A stretch of 64,000 nucleotides of DNA, taken from Salinivirgaceae bacterium. GTDB taxonomy: Bacteria; Bacteroidota; Bacteroidia; Bacteroidales; SZUA-534. Shown here piece after piece: positions 43,397-53,416 of this stretch. Under the pieces are notes generated by a model. It saw only the letters and a program-made list of their open reading frames with translations, was not told the DNA's origin and did not search any database. The DNA is taken from assembly GCA_017557785.1 (NCBI GenBank), contig JAFYYA010000014.1, forward strand, positions 1-64,000. The letters run 5' to 3'. Every line of letters begins with the position of its first letter. Position 1 is the stretch's first letter. The translations under genes were made by a program, and so were the position numbers.

Positions 43397-44896
43397 TCAA
43401 TTTTCCTTATGCACTTCGCGGCCTTCGACGTAGATGGCACCCAACGGCCTTGCGGGGCATAGGAACTCGCACTCACCGCAACCGATGCAGCGTTCAGGAT
43501 TGATGACTGGAACCTTGAGCGAGCCTGGCTGGTCGGGATTTTCCGGCAGCATTTGGATGGCGCCAACCGGGCAATGAGTTGCGCAGTTGCCACAACTTAC
43601 ACCATCGGTCACAACCACGCAATTATCGCGCAACCAAACGGCATAACCAACTGATATCGAAGATTTTTCAGCAGTATCGATTGGTTTGATGGCATCAGCC
43701 GGGCAGACGGTTGAGCATTTGACGCATTCGGGACGGCAGTAACCGCGCTCAAACGACATTTCAGGCTGCATCAGGTGCCCAATGTCTGACGAAGGCACCA
43801 AAACCTGATTCGGGCAGGCCGATACGCAAAGTTGGCACGCCGTGCAATGGTCGGTGAAATGCTTAACGCTCAGTGAACCTGCGGGTTTCGGCGCTATTTT
43901 GCGATTAGGTGCCTGACGGTCGATGATTGTAGCCAATCCGCCATCAACCTTTTTCTCTTGAGCTTTCACAGTGGCGCCGGCCACAATCAGTGCCGATGTG
44001 GTCAGGAACGCACGTTTCGATTTGTCAACGCCCTTATCATCAGCGGGTTGCGCAACAGTCCGCAGTTTGAAACTGATAGCACCCTTGTTGCACTTGTCGA
44101 TGCAGTCGAAGCAAGCCACGCAGCGGCTGTAGTCGATTGCGTGCTCTTTCGAGTTGATGCACGAAGCCTTGCAGTTTCGTCCGCACAAGCCGCACGAGTT
44201 GCATTTCTCTGTATCGATAACCGGTTTATAAAGTGAGTATTTTGCAAAAAAGCCCAAAATTGTACCAACGGGGCAAACGGTGTTGCACCACGTGCGGCCG
44301 CCACGCCACGCCAAGACTGCAACCAACACAAAGGTTACGGCAGCCACTGCAAATGTGGTCAGGCTCTTAATCCACACATCAACAGTATAGAAAGCATAAC
44401 TGTTGGCACGTTCGGCGAAGTATGCCAAAACGTTGTTACCTAACTGATAGAAAGGTGCGAACAAGTTGTTGGCAATGCGTCCGTAGGCACTGTATGGCGC
44501 TACCAAGTGGGCAATAAATCCAACACCCGGTGCCAAAATCGTTGCCAAGAACACAACCAACACGCTGTAACGCAGCCATTTGCGCTCAGGCGAGAACGAG
44601 TAACGGTTTTTCTTGCTCTTTTTGCCGAAAAACGCCACCACATCCTGCATCACGCCAAGCGGACAGATGACAGAGCAATAGACGCGCCCGAACAAGAATG
44701 TGAGCACCAGCAATGCCACCACAACGCCAACGTTGAGCGCCAGCAGCGCCGGAACAAACTGAATGTCGGCCATCCAACCGAAATAGGTGTGAATTGTCCC
44801 GGTGAAGTCAAGGAACAAAAGCGTAATCAGTGTGTAAAACACCACTGCCAGTGAGATGCGGATTTTGCGTAACATACGTTTACTTTTTTCTCGCAA
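43397..44896 (-). CDS. Membrane polyferredoxin (NapH-like 4Fe-4S protein)
   Basis: 499 residues. The N-terminal half has several membrane helices with two conserved CxxxCP motifs (YCSVICPLG and WCNTVCPVG) at the membrane face, as in NapH/RdxA-like proteins. Then follow cysteine-rich ferredoxin clusters CNSCGLCGRNCKASC, CVACFDCIDKC, CTACQLCVSACP, CVKCSTVCP, CGNCATHCP and CIGCGECEFLCP, enough for several [4Fe-4S] centres. It is likely an electron conduit across or along the inner membrane, feeding exported redox enzymes such as the nearby AKR fusion. No catalytic site is visible. Confidence 0.88.
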   Translation of the reverse strand: MREKSKRMLRKIRISLAVVFYTLITLLFLDFTGTIHTYFGWMADIQFVPALLALNVGVVVALLVLTFLFGRVYCSVICPLGVMQDVVAFFGKKSKKNRYSFSPERKWLRYSVLVVFLATILAPGVGFIAHLVAPYSAYGRIANNLFAPFYQLGNNVLAYFAERANSYAFYTVDVWIKSLTTFAVAAVTFVLVAVLAWRGGRTWCNTVCPVGTILGFFAKYSLYKPVIDTEKCNSCGLCGRNCKASCINSKEHAIDYSRCVACFDCIDKCNKGAISFKLRTVAQPADDKGVDKSKRAFLTTSALIVAGATVKAQEKKVDGGLATIIDRQAPNRKIAPKPAGSLSVKHFTDHCTACQLCVSACPNQVLVPSSDIGHLMQPEMSFERGYCRPECVKCSTVCPADAIKPIDTAEKSSISVGYAVWLRDNCVVVTDGVSCGNCATHCPVGAIQMLPENPDQPGSLKVPVINPERCIGCGECEFLCPARPLGAIYVEGREVHKEN

Positions 44897-44986
44897 AATA
44901 CAATATTACAAACTATTATAGCAATAGGTCGATGCGCTTTTCAGTTATTTTCTCGACCAAATCCCAATGTTTTCCGACAAAGTGCG

Positions 44987-45289
44987 TCAAATTTCGTAAT
45001 CAAGGCAGACGCGCAGTTTGGTGTTCGGGCGCACCGAGCCGTCAGCAACTGCCACGTGAGCCGGATGCACGGCGTAACCCTTCAGGGCGTCGAAACTCTC
45101 GAGAGTCGAGTCAAGCATCAAGTCAGCGTTTGATGTTGGCAGACCGTTGATGTTAACCTTGATTTCCAAAAGCCCGGGCACCTTGCCGGCCAAGCCTTCC
45201 AAACCTTTTTTAATTTCTGCCTTCACGGCCGCTTTTTGTTCAGTTGAAAGTTCGTCTTTCAACTGCCAGAGAATAACGTGTTTTACCAT
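44987..45289 (-). CDS. Dabb-family stress-responsive barrel protein
   Basis: 100 residues, full length for the Dabb (dimeric alpha/beta barrel) family: MVKHVILWQLKD at the N-terminus, VPGLLEIKVNIN and ALKGYAVHPAHVAVAD with the conserved His, ending KLRVCLDYEI. Small dimeric proteins of this type are stress-induced or act as ligand-binding folds; no enzymatic role is sure. It follows the sensor kinase gene with a heptamer spacer between them. Confidence 0.87.
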   Translation of the reverse strand: MVKHVILWQLKDELSTEQKAAVKAEIKKGLEGLAGKVPGLLEIKVNINGLPTSNADLMLDSTLESFDALKGYAVHPAHVAVADGSVRPNTKLRVCLDYEI

Positions 45290-45296
45290 AGTAATA

Positions 45297-45324
45297 TAGA
45301 ATTTAGAATGTAGAATTCAGAACA
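45297..45324 (+). repeat. Four tandem heptamers between the sensor kinase and Dabb genes
   Basis: TAGAATT, TAGAATG, TAGAATT, CAGAACA: exact 7-base register filling most of the 38-base gap. The same words occur at 59306-59333. Confidence 0.65.
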
Positions 45325-45327
45325 AAC

Positions 45328-48300
45328 CTACGCCCCCGCCTTTCCTTGCAGCAGTTTTGCCATCACACTCAGCAGGTCTTTCTGGCGGACGGGTTTTGCC
45401 AGATAAGCCGAGCATCCGGCTTCGAGCGCGGCTTCACGGTCAGAGTCGAACGAGTTGGCTGTTAAAGCCACAATCGGAATTTTATCGTCGAACTTGCGGA
45501 TTTGGCGCGTGGCTTCAAGGCCGTCCATCACAGGCATACGCACATCCATAAAGATGATATCGTACTTGTTCTGTTTGGCCATATCAACCGCTTCCTGACC
45601 ATTGCGGGCCCGTTCCAGACTGTGTTCGGACAGCATTGTCTCAACAAGGAAGTAGTTGCTGTCGTTATCTTCAACCACCAGAATGTTCACCCCTTGCTGA
45701 GCAGTGGCAACATCGCTGTCAGATTCACTGTCCACCGCAGATGTGTCACCGTGTGTAACCTTCATCGGTATCCATGCCCAGAATTTCGACCCGCGGTCCA
45801 CTTCCGACTCAAACCCGACATTGCCACCCGCCGCTTCTGCAATCGACTTGCAGATTGACAGGCCCAGACCGGTTCCCTGTGCAAACGAGTCGAGTTTCTC
45901 GAACCGGCTGAACACGCGGTCTTTTTTGTCGTCGGGGATGCCGATGCCCGAATCTTCAACAAAGATACGTACGCCGCCGTTCTCGCACACATAACCGAAC
46001 TTTATATATCCTTCGCGGGTGTATTTGTTTGAATTGGTTATGAAGTTATTGATTATCTGCGTCATACGATTCTTATCAAATTCAACAATGCAGTTGTCGT
46101 TCTTGATGTCGCAGACAAACAGCACATCGGATTTGATTTTTTTCTGGTAGGTGTCGTAAATTTCCTGGAAAAGGTCGGAAATGCTGAACTGCTCGTATTT
46201 GAAATTCACATATCCGGCTTCAAATTTCGACACATCCAAAATGTCGTTGATGAGTCCGAGCAGCAGTTCGCTGTTCGATGAAACATACTGGCTGTAGGTG
46301 GACTTTTTCACAGGGTCGTCGGTTGTTGTGAGTAATTCCGAGAATCCCACAATGGCGTTGAGCGGGGTCCGGATTTCGTGGCTCATATTAGCCAAGAAAG
46401 CCGATTTCAGTTTGTCCGACTCTTCGGCCTTCACCTTTGCACGCTTCAGTTCTTCGACCATTTCGGCTTTCTGCGTCACGTCGAGCGATGTTGCAAGCAG
46501 ATAAGAGTGCCCGTCGATGGTCAGCAATGTTTTCTGAGTGTGCCAAACGCCCTTTGCAACCGAGTCTGCACCTTGAATATCGTATTCGATATTACCATTG
46601 TCGATGGCTTTACGGTCATATTCTGCTTCTTTTGCCGCAAAATCACCATTAAGAATCTCTGCATCCGAGAAACCGATAATATCTTCACGTTTCAGCCCGG
46701 TCATCTGGCAGAACTTGTCGTTCACCATAGCATAGGCCAAATTGTTATCGACACTCTTCATAAAGAACTGGCAAGGAATCGAGTTGATGAACGTGTGAAG
46801 CATCTCGTTCAGTTTTTCGGTTTCCTTGATTGTGGATTCGAGTTTCTCGATGTTGGTGTGCAACTGCGACACGTCGAGTGAAACCGCGAACAGATATCGG
46901 TGTCCCGACGGTGTTTTTATCATCGATTTGATGGTGTGCCAAACGCGTTTCTCGTTGTTGATGTTGCTTGTGAAATCGTATTCCAGATAGCCGTTTTCGA
47001 TGGTCTCAAGGTCATGGGCGCGCTCAAGCACAGTGTCGAACGACGGCACATTGGCAAAAACTTCGTCGTCAGTGTGCCCGATAATATCTTCGCGATTGAA
47101 GCCCGGCCACTTGCAAGCCTGCTCATTGACAAGCATATAGCGCAAGCCATCGTCAACATCCTTCATGTAGAACAGACACGGCACCATATTGATGAACGTG
47201 TTGAGCATCAGGTTGTTCTCTTCCTGCTGCTGCATGGTTTTTATCCATCGGGTGTTGTCGCGGATGAGTCCGGTGTAGACGGTTGTTTCGCCCTGAGTGT
47301 TTCGCTGCATCGGAATGACAAACATCTGCAGATTGTACCACTCACCCGGTTTCACATTATTTTTCGACTTGAAATAAACCGTTTGGGTAAAATCTTCATG
47401 CCGGTATGCGCGGGCCACCAAATCGCTTATTGCCTGCCTGTCGTCAGGGTGAATCATTTTCAGAAGGTCTTCAATGGTGCAATGCGCCGGAATGTTGAAC
47501 ATCTCTTCGGCTTGATAGATTGTAAGATAGCCGGTTTCCGCATCGAAGTCGAACTGCGTCAAATCGTACTCTTGCATGGTGAGTTGCGTGCGGATTTTGC
47601 CTTGCTCAAGTGTCTGCTTGTAGAGCGCGTCGCTTGTCACATCGCGGATTACGCTACCTATTTTGGTCACAACCCCGTTTTCATCCTTTGCAACCAGCGA
47701 CAGTTCGAAATACGAGTACTGCTGCGCATCTGTTGTTTTTTTGACTCTGACCACATTGCGCGACTCTTTGAGTTCGCCGCTGCGAAGTGCTTCGAAAACA
47801 ATCTTCAGCATACGAGCGTCGGTGGGGTGGACAAATTCAAACAATTGTTCGTGAGTGTAACTGTCGGGAAATATTCTGACGCCGTTCAAATTCTCACGCT
47901 GGCCCGTTTCAAGATTTACGGTCCATGTTGAAATACCGGCTGTACGCATGAGCATTTCCTTGTCTCTGTCGAGTTCGTCGATTATCCGCCGCTGACGTTC
48001 ATCTTCGGTTATATCGGTGATACACAGTACGTAACTAAGTTTTGAGCCATCGGCAGAAAGAACGCGGCGGCATTGCAGTTTCAAATCGATGGTGCCAGTG
48101 CGCGATGTGTTGTAGTATTCACGTACAGCGTCGGTGATGGCGAGATGGCAGACTGTTTCGGTCATCTCGTTTTTCACAATGTCGCGCTTGAAATCATCGG
48201 GCAGCACCGGCGAATCGAAAATCACGCGTTTGCGGGTTCTGTAGTCGCCTTGGTCTGGTATACCTATAATATTGTAATATGCATCGTTGGCATATTCCAT

Positions 48301-49194
48301 CACGCCGTCGAGATTGTAGATGGCATAACCTACCGTCGACACTTTCAAAATGGTCTGCTGCTCATCGAGCAACGTAACGAACTCCGGGTTACCGCGATTC
48401 GACAAGTCGGTGATTATCACTACGATATAATCCTTGCCATCGTCATTCATCTTGTAGTAGCGGAAGGCAAGCGACGCGAACCCCGAGCGGCCGAAATAGT
48501 GGTGCGATGCTTTCGACATATCAACATTCACCACATACAAAGCGCCGTTGTTGGTGATTTCAGCACCCGGCTGCGGTCCCGTGTAGTATGGGTTGTCGTA
48601 GATTTTGAAATTACGGCTGAGCAGCGCTTCCTTGTCGGGAATGCCGAAAATGCTCATCGTGGCCTTGTTGAAGTCGATGACCGTTCCGTCCATCTCGCAG
48701 ATGACAAAGCCTGTGGACACCAAATCGAACATCGAACGGAAGTTTGAGAACGAGAGTTGCTTGGCCGGTGCCGTGTTCACCTTAGTCTCGCTCATAATGA
48801 TGTCGATGTGGTGCAGCCTGCCAAACATCCACTCGGCCCGCATGTTGAGCGTGAAATACTTGTCGCCGTCGACATTCTGCCCGACGAAACTCAGCATTTT
48901 CTCGGCGCCGCTCTTCAGTTTGTCAAAGGCTTCGATTAACGCCGTGCTATCGGCAAAACAATAGGCGAACTGGCTGAGATTGTAGCCGTTATATTGCGAA
49001 TTGACATCTGAATCACCGCGCATTCTGTCTTTGCGGACGTTGTAAGTCAGTAGTTCGGATTTTGATGTCGAAAGGTGTGTCTCGAGCAATTTGAAGAAAC
49101 CGGTATGGCTGCGTCTCGAAATTGCAAACGACAAAAAGACGGCCAGCACTGCGGCTAGCAACATAAGCAACAAACTGACGACAAACATCGGCAT
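45328..49194 (-). CDS. Hybrid sensor histidine kinase with six PAS domains and receiver
   Basis: 1288 residues. One N-terminal membrane segment (VVSLLLMLLAAVLAVFLSFA), then six PAS-type sensor domains in tandem (about residues 155-900; the last two are near copies headed PCLFYMKDVD and PCQFFMKSVD). Then a dimerisation/H-box FLANMSHEIRTPLNAIVGFSELL with the phospho-His near residue 937, an ATPase domain (N box NNFITNSNKYT, G1 VEDSGIGIPDD, G2 GTGLGLSI), and a receiver domain with the phospho-acceptor Asp near residue 1215 (IIFMDVRMPVMDG) and the AYLAKPV Lys. No DNA-binding domain or HPt domain; the output partner is elsewhere. A well-separated promoter was not identified. Confidence 0.94.
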   Translation of the reverse strand: MPMFVVSLLLMLLAAVLAVFLSFAISRRSHTGFFKLLETHLSTSKSELLTYNVRKDRMRGDSDVNSQYNGYNLSQFAYCFADSTALIEAFDKLKSGAEKMLSFVGQNVDGDKYFTLNMRAEWMFGRLHHIDIIMSETKVNTAPAKQLSFSNFRSMFDLVSTGFVICEMDGTVIDFNKATMSIFGIPDKEALLSRNFKIYDNPYYTGPQPGAEITNNGALYVVNVDMSKASHHYFGRSGFASLAFRYYKMNDDGKDYIVVIITDLSNRGNPEFVTLLDEQQTILKVSTVGYAIYNLDGVMEYANDAYYNIIGIPDQGDYRTRKRVIFDSPVLPDDFKRDIVKNEMTETVCHLAITDAVREYYNTSRTGTIDLKLQCRRVLSADGSKLSYVLCITDITEDERQRRIIDELDRDKEMLMRTAGISTWTVNLETGQRENLNGVRIFPDSYTHEQLFEFVHPTDARMLKIVFEALRSGELKESRNVVRVKKTTDAQQYSYFELSLVAKDENGVVTKIGSVIRDVTSDALYKQTLEQGKIRTQLTMQEYDLTQFDFDAETGYLTIYQAEEMFNIPAHCTIEDLLKMIHPDDRQAISDLVARAYRHEDFTQTVYFKSKNNVKPGEWYNLQMFVIPMQRNTQGETTVYTGLIRDNTRWIKTMQQQEENNLMLNTFINMVPCLFYMKDVDDGLRYMLVNEQACKWPGFNREDIIGHTDDEVFANVPSFDTVLERAHDLETIENGYLEYDFTSNINNEKRVWHTIKSMIKTPSGHRYLFAVSLDVSQLHTNIEKLESTIKETEKLNEMLHTFINSIPCQFFMKSVDNNLAYAMVNDKFCQMTGLKREDIIGFSDAEILNGDFAAKEAEYDRKAIDNGNIEYDIQGADSVAKGVWHTQKTLLTIDGHSYLLATSLDVTQKAEMVEELKRAKVKAEESDKLKSAFLANMSHEIRTPLNAIVGFSELLTTTDDPVKKSTYSQYVSSNSELLLGLINDILDVSKFEAGYVNFKYEQFSISDLFQEIYDTYQKKIKSDVLFVCDIKNDNCIVEFDKNRMTQIINNFITNSNKYTREGYIKFGYVCENGGVRIFVEDSGIGIPDDKKDRVFSRFEKLDSFAQGTGLGLSICKSIAEAAGGNVGFESEVDRGSKFWAWIPMKVTHGDTSAVDSESDSDVATAQQGVNILVVEDNDSNYFLVETMLSEHSLERARNGQEAVDMAKQNKYDIIFMDVRMPVMDGLEATRQIRKFDDKIPIVALTANSFDSDREAALEAGCSAYLAKPVRQKDLLSVMAKLLQGKAGA

Positions 49195-49419
49195 AGTTTC
49201 TCTCTTAAAAACAGTCGGTTACGATTTGTCTGTCACATCAGCAACCGATTAGTTATTCCCTACAATATTAGCAATAAAATCCCGCCGTAGTGCGGTGGCT
49301 TACTGTTTTTTTGCAGCAAAAAGAATCGAATACGAAAAACACTTTGCCGGCACCCGGATTTAACATTCCGATGACACCGATTTTGTAAAACGCCTAACTT
49401 CGCGCAAAAACCGTTTGTT

Positions 49420-50361
49420 ATGCTTAAGAAGGTTAACGCATTTATTGTCAAATATATGGCCGTACTGGTGCTACTGGTTGGCGTGGTGGCGATATTCTGC
49501 CCTGCAACATTCAACTGGATAAAACCCGGCGCCATCAACTATCTGCTTGGTGTGGTGATGTTTGGTATGGGACTGACGCTCAATCCGTTGGATTTCAAAA
49601 TAGTATTCAGCCGTCCGAAAGACGTGGGCATTGGCTGCCTTGCGCAATTCACCATTATGCCGCTGCTGGCGTGGGGATTGGCGCACATTTTCGGCCTTCC
49701 GCCCGGACTCACCATTGGCATTGTGCTGGTTGGCTGCTGCCCCGGCGGCACTGCGTCGAACGTGATAACCTACCTTGCCAAAGGCGACCTTGCGCTCTCA
49801 GTCGGGATGACCTGCGTATCGACCATTGCCGCCCCGCTCATCACACCGCTGCTCACATGGCTGCTGGTTGGCGAAACCGTGCACGTTGATGTGCTGAATA
49901 TGTTCTGGTCAATTGTGAAGGTGATTATTCTGCCCATTGGTATCGGATTCATTGTCAAGCATTTCTTTGCTGATTTCACAAAATCGGTTGTTGATTATAT
50001 GCCTGCATTCTCATCGCTGGCCATTGCAGTGATTGTGGGAACCGTAGTTGCCGCCAACTCGGCGCAACTGCTCACCGTGGGGCCACTGATACTGCTTGTT
50101 GTGGCTCTGCACAACATCTGCGGATTTGCGCTCGGTTTAGGTCTGGCGAAACTGGTTGGAATGAGCCACGAGAAATGCACTGCTGTGTCGGTTGAAGTGG
50201 GAATGCAGAACTCAGGGCTGGCCTGTTCGCTTGCGCAAACACATTTTGCCACGATGCCGTTTGCAGCCGTGCCCGGCGCCATCTTCAGCGTCTGGCATAA
50301 CATTGCCGGCGCACTTTGGGCAAGAGTAATGAGCAGAAGAACGGAAAACAAGAAGGTTTAA
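49420..50361 (+). CDS. Bile acid:sodium symporter family (BASS) transporter
   Basis: 313 residues and about 9-10 hydrophobic helices with the BASS family signature stretches: GVVMFGMGLTLNPLDFK, the crossover GCCPGGTASNVITYLAKGDLALSV, and the second crossover EVGMQNSGLACSLAQTHF. These include the Asn, Glu and Gln residues that bind sodium. Family members in bacteria carry bile acids, organic anions or pantoate-like compounds; the substrate here is not known. Closed by a terminator at 50386. Confidence 0.9.
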   Translation: MLKKVNAFIVKYMAVLVLLVGVVAIFCPATFNWIKPGAINYLLGVVMFGMGLTLNPLDFKIVFSRPKDVGIGCLAQFTIMPLLAWGLAHIFGLPPGLTIGIVLVGCCPGGTASNVITYLAKGDLALSVGMTCVSTIAAPLITPLLTWLLVGETVHVDVLNMFWSIVKVIILPIGIGFIVKHFFADFTKSVVDYMPAFSSLAIAVIVGTVVAANSAQLLTVGPLILLVVALHNICGFALGLGLAKLVGMSHEKCTAVSVEVGMQNSGLACSLAQTHFATMPFAAVPGAIFSVWHNIAGALWARVMSRRTENKKV

Positions 50362-50385
50362 ATTTTATTCTTAGCAAAAAACAAG

Positions 50386-50420
50386 AAAGCCTTGCAAGTT
50401 GTTCACTTACAAGGCTTTTT
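50386..50420 (+). terminator. Terminator after the BASS transporter
   Basis: AAGCCTTG/CAAGGCTT stem (50387-50394 with 50410-50417) with a T-run on the plus strand. Confidence 0.75.
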
Positions 50421-50421
50421 G

Positions 50422-50492
50422 TTGTCGTGGAAGGACTCGAACCCTCACAAGCAGAACCAGAATCTGAGGTGCTACCATTACACTACACGACA
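50422..50492 (-). tRNA. tRNA-Gln (anticodon CTG)
   Basis: The 71-nt minus-strand sequence folds as a tRNA: acceptor TGTCGTG/CACGACA, D arm GTGT-AATGGTA-GCAC, anticodon loop TTCTGGT (anticodon CTG, position 33 T, 37 G), and T arm GAGGG-TTCGAGT-CCTTC. U1-A72 and the loop are glutamine identity features. CCA is not encoded. A TATATTTG promoter lies 17 bases upstream. Confidence 0.93.
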
Positions 50493-50508
50493 ATGATTTT
50501 TAACGCTG

Positions 50509-50516
50509 CAAATATA
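50509..50516 (-). promoter_or_regulatory. -7 box for tRNA-Gln
   Basis: The minus strand reads TATATTTG, an exact match, ending 16 bases upstream of the tRNA 5' end. Confidence 0.55.
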
Positions 50517-50594
50517 GCAACTTTATTTATGGTGTAACCACAAATGCGTAACTTTTTGCTGATATTCGTAACGCAAGTTGTAATGAAATGAATG

Positions 50595-51968
50595 TCAGCG
50601 CATTGCAAGGCGTTCCTGTTCTTTTTGACTTTCGGTCAGCAAGCGGGACAACTGCATATAGCGCCAAACGACGGCCAAAACGAGCGCCAAAAAGACAATG
50701 ACGGGCATACGGTAGCGCACCAATGCGCCGAAGTTAGCAGTGGTAAGCCCCACAAAAAAAGCGTAGGTAACCACGAAAACCGACGCGGATATCAGGAACG
50801 GATTGCGCATCACTACGTTGAATATTCGGCGAAGACCGAACTTGAAAAGCAAATAAATGATTAGCAGCATAAGACCCAACGTCTCGAGCCCCGAAATGAG
50901 CATCAGCACGTTGCGCGATTCCCACACAAACGGACGGAAAACACCTGCCACAATGGCTGCGGGCGCCTTCGACACAAGACCGCCTATGGTGGGCTCGAAC
51001 GCGCCAATATCGAAACTGTTGCCGCCGTAGTACTCTTTTTTCAGGTCGTCCTGGATAATGACGGCGGTCTCGATTATCGCGTCGAGCGACTGATAGCGCT
51101 CATTGGCCAACGAGCCCAAACGCGAGAACAGGCCCACGCCCACAAGCCACATCACGGCCACAATTATGGGGAAAACCAACACTCGGAACATCCGCGAGCG
51201 CATCCGATAGACGTAAACAAAACCTATCCACACAAGGCACGCGCCCATTGTTGTGAAAAACGAATACGGACGAATGCTCATACAGACGTAACTGCAGATT
51301 ATCAGCAAGATAATGTTGATAAAAATTCGCTTGCGCGATATGAAAAGGCTGTGAACGGCGCAGAAAACGAACATCGACGCCACAAGGCACCAACTGTCTT
51401 TGAGCAGCGACGAGCCCCAAAACACCACCGACGGCACAAAAAGCAGGGCTATGGCGAAGTTGCGGTCGTTGTTGGGGAAGAGTTTGAGCATCAGTTTGTA
51501 GAACTTCCAAAAACCAATGAAAAGCAGGGCGTTGAGCACGATAATATTGCCCAAAAACGTTTTGAATCCCAACAGGTAGAGCGGCACGTTGAAGCGGCAG
51601 ACGGCAAACGAGTTGGGGTCACGCCAATAGGTGGGCCAACCTGTTGTGCGGTCGAAGGCGGAATGGACTTCGGGCGTGTGCACACCTGCCATCACTTTCG
51701 CGAAAGCGCCGAAATCTTTGTGCGCAAGCCGCTCAATCGACTGCGTGCCCCAATAGTAATAGTGGGTATCGGTTTCGCCGTAGTGGTAGGTGTAGATTAG
51801 CGCGAAGGCAATGCCTGCGAAAATCTTGAGCATCAGGCCGACGGTGAAATAGCGGTAGCAGGGCTCGGCGTCGATATGGTTGCGACGAACCGACGAGGCT
51901 ATCCACCACAATATCATCAGATAAAGCGGCACAATCAAGGCATCGGTCAATGTAATCACTTCACGCAT
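50595..51968 (-). CDS. Polytopic membrane protein of unknown function
   Basis: 457 residues with about ten hydrophobic segments. Before the third segment are aromatic- and acid-rich loops (HYGETDTHYYYWGTQSIERL), and later VPSVVFWGSSLLKDSWCLVA. That layout resembles bacterial membrane glycosyltransferases of the GT-C type or exopolysaccharide polymerases. No catalytic motif can be assigned with confidence. The C-terminus is charged and soluble (LTESQKEQERLAMR). It has no close functional neighbour. Confidence 0.6.
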   Translation of the reverse strand: MREVITLTDALIVPLYLMILWWIASSVRRNHIDAEPCYRYFTVGLMLKIFAGIAFALIYTYHYGETDTHYYYWGTQSIERLAHKDFGAFAKVMAGVHTPEVHSAFDRTTGWPTYWRDPNSFAVCRFNVPLYLLGFKTFLGNIIVLNALLFIGFWKFYKLMLKLFPNNDRNFAIALLFVPSVVFWGSSLLKDSWCLVASMFVFCAVHSLFISRKRIFINIILLIICSYVCMSIRPYSFFTTMGACLVWIGFVYVYRMRSRMFRVLVFPIIVAVMWLVGVGLFSRLGSLANERYQSLDAIIETAVIIQDDLKKEYYGGNSFDIGAFEPTIGGLVSKAPAAIVAGVFRPFVWESRNVLMLISGLETLGLMLLIIYLLFKFGLRRIFNVVMRNPFLISASVFVVTYAFFVGLTTANFGALVRYRMPVIVFLALVLAVVWRYMQLSRLLTESQKEQERLAMR

Positions 51969-52074
51969 TGCTTGTTACATCATTTTATCGGCAGTCGGCC
52001 ACATCGGGCCAACCGCACAAAGATAAACCGATTTGGCGGATTGTTCGCTATTTGTCAACAACTTGATTTTCGAC

Positions 52075-52108
52075 TTTGCTAATCGGGTTGAACTGTTGAA
52101 TACATTTG
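52075..52108 (+). promoter_or_regulatory. Promoter of purT
   Basis: TTTG at 52075-52078 and TACATTTG at 52101-52108. The purT ATG is 32 bases downstream. Confidence 0.6.
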
Positions 52109-52139
52109 GCTTTCACTTAACTACAAAACCATCGGTAAT

Positions 52140-53324
52140 ATGGAAAAATTTGGAACAATCTTTAAGGAAGGCGGCAAGAAGGCCTTGCTGTGCGGCTCGG
52201 GCGAACTGGGCAAGGAAGTGGCCATCGAACTTCAGCGTTTTGGCATTGAGGTGGTGGCTGTTGACCGCTACGCTAACGCGCCCGCAATGCAGATTGCGCA
52301 CCGCTCGTATGTAATATCAATGCTCGACGGCGAGAAACTGCGCGAGATTATCTACAAGGAACGCCCCGACTACATTATCCCTGAAGTTGAGGCAATTGCA
52401 ACGCCGACGCTGGTTGAACTTGAGAAGGAAGGATTCAATGTGATTCCGACGGCGCGCGCCACATTCCTGACAATGAACCGCGAGGGAATCCGCCGTCTGG
52501 CAGCCGAAGAACTGGGGCTGAAGACATCGCCCTATCGGTTTGCGGCAAACTACGACGAGTACCGCGCCGCCATCAAAGAGATTGGCATTCCGTGCGTGGT
52601 GAAGCCGATTATGAGTTCGTCGGGCCACGGCCAAAGTATGGTTAAGTGCGAGGCCGACGTCGATCGCTCGTGGGAAATATCGCAGGCTGGCGGCCGCGCT
52701 GGTGCTGGCAAGGTGATTGTCGAGGGCTTCATCGATTTTGATTATGAGATTACGCTTATGACCATCCGTCACAAGGACGGCACAAGTTTCCTGAAACCCA
52801 TCGGCCACTGGCAGAAGGACGGCGACTATCAGGAATCGTGGCAGCCGCAACCTATGACCGACGCCGCTCTGGCAAAGGCGCAGGACATTGCAAAGAAGAT
52901 TACCGACGCGCTCGGCGGCCGCGGAATCTTTGGCGTGGAAATGTTTGTGAAGGGCGACGACGTGATTTTCAGCGAGGTTTCGCCGCGTCCGCACGACACG
53001 GGTATGGTGACAATGATTTCGCAGGATTTGTCGGAATTTGCGCTTCACGTGCGCGCCATTCTGGGCCTGCCCATCCCGAACATCGCCTTCCACGGACCAT
53101 CGGCTTCGAAAGCCGTTGTGGTCTTCGGCGACAGCCAAAACGTGACGTTTAGCAACCTTGAGGAAACACTTGCAATGCCCGACACGCAAATGCGTATCTT
53201 TGGCAAGCCAGAAGTTCACGAACACCGCCGTATGGCCGTGCTGCTGGCTCGCGGCAACTCGATTGAAGAAGCCAAAGAGAAAGTTCGCAAAATGTATGAC
53301 ACGCTGAAGGTGGAAAAGGCGTAA
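52140..53324 (+). CDS. purT: Formate-dependent phosphoribosylglycinamide formyltransferase
   Basis: ATP-grasp enzyme that formylates GAR with formate and ATP in purine synthesis. 394 residues, full length: [30 protein letters not shown] at the N-terminus, [15 protein letters not shown], the ATP-grasp core ([32 protein letters not shown]) and metal-binding [28 protein letters not shown]. It gives the organism a formate-dependent route beside the folate-dependent PurN. Its gene stands alone, closed by a terminator. Confidence 0.95.
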   Translation: MEKFGTIFKEGGKKALLCGSGELGKEVAIELQRFGIEVVAVDRYANAPAMQIAHRSYVISMLDGEKLREIIYKERPDYIIPEVEAIATPTLVELEKEGFNVIPTARATFLTMNREGIRRLAAEELGLKTSPYRFAANYDEYRAAIKEIGIPCVVKPIMSSSGHGQSMVKCEADVDRSWEISQAGGRAGAGKVIVEGFIDFDYEITLMTIRHKDGTSFLKPIGHWQKDGDYQESWQPQPMTDAALAKAQDIAKKITDALGGRGIFGVEMFVKGDDVIFSEVSPRPHDTGMVTMISQDLSEFALHVRAILGLPIPNIAFHGPSASKAVVVFGDSQNVTFSNLEETLAMPDTQMRIFGKPEVHEHRRMAVLLARGNSIEEAKEKVRKMYDTLKVEKA

Positions 53325-53331
53325 AGGATTG

Positions 53332-53364
53332 AATTACGAATTTTGAATTACGAATTACGATAAG
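53332..53364 (+). repeat. GAATTAC heptamer spacer after purT
   Basis: GAATTAC words (53332-53338, then two adjacent copies from about 53345) with GATTTT and GATAAG variants. Almost identical to 63793-63817 over about 24 bases. Confidence 0.6.
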
Positions 53365-53376
53365 TGATTCTGCACA

Positions 53377-53410
53377 AAAAGTCTCGTTCGGAAATGGACG
53401 GGGCTTTTTT
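53377..53410 (+). terminator. Terminator after purT
   Basis: AAAAGTCTCGT/ACGGGGCTTTT, an 11-bp stem with two G-U pairs and a 10-base loop, T-run on the plus strand. Confidence 0.7.
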
Positions 53411-53416
53411 GTTTTA

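Noticed and set aside
46900..47931. Plus-strand open frame of 343 codons
   Set aside because: Antisense to the PAS region of the hybrid kinase; no family features.
52317..53225. Minus-strand open frame of 302 codons
   Set aside because: Antisense to purT, which is full length with all ATP-grasp motifs.
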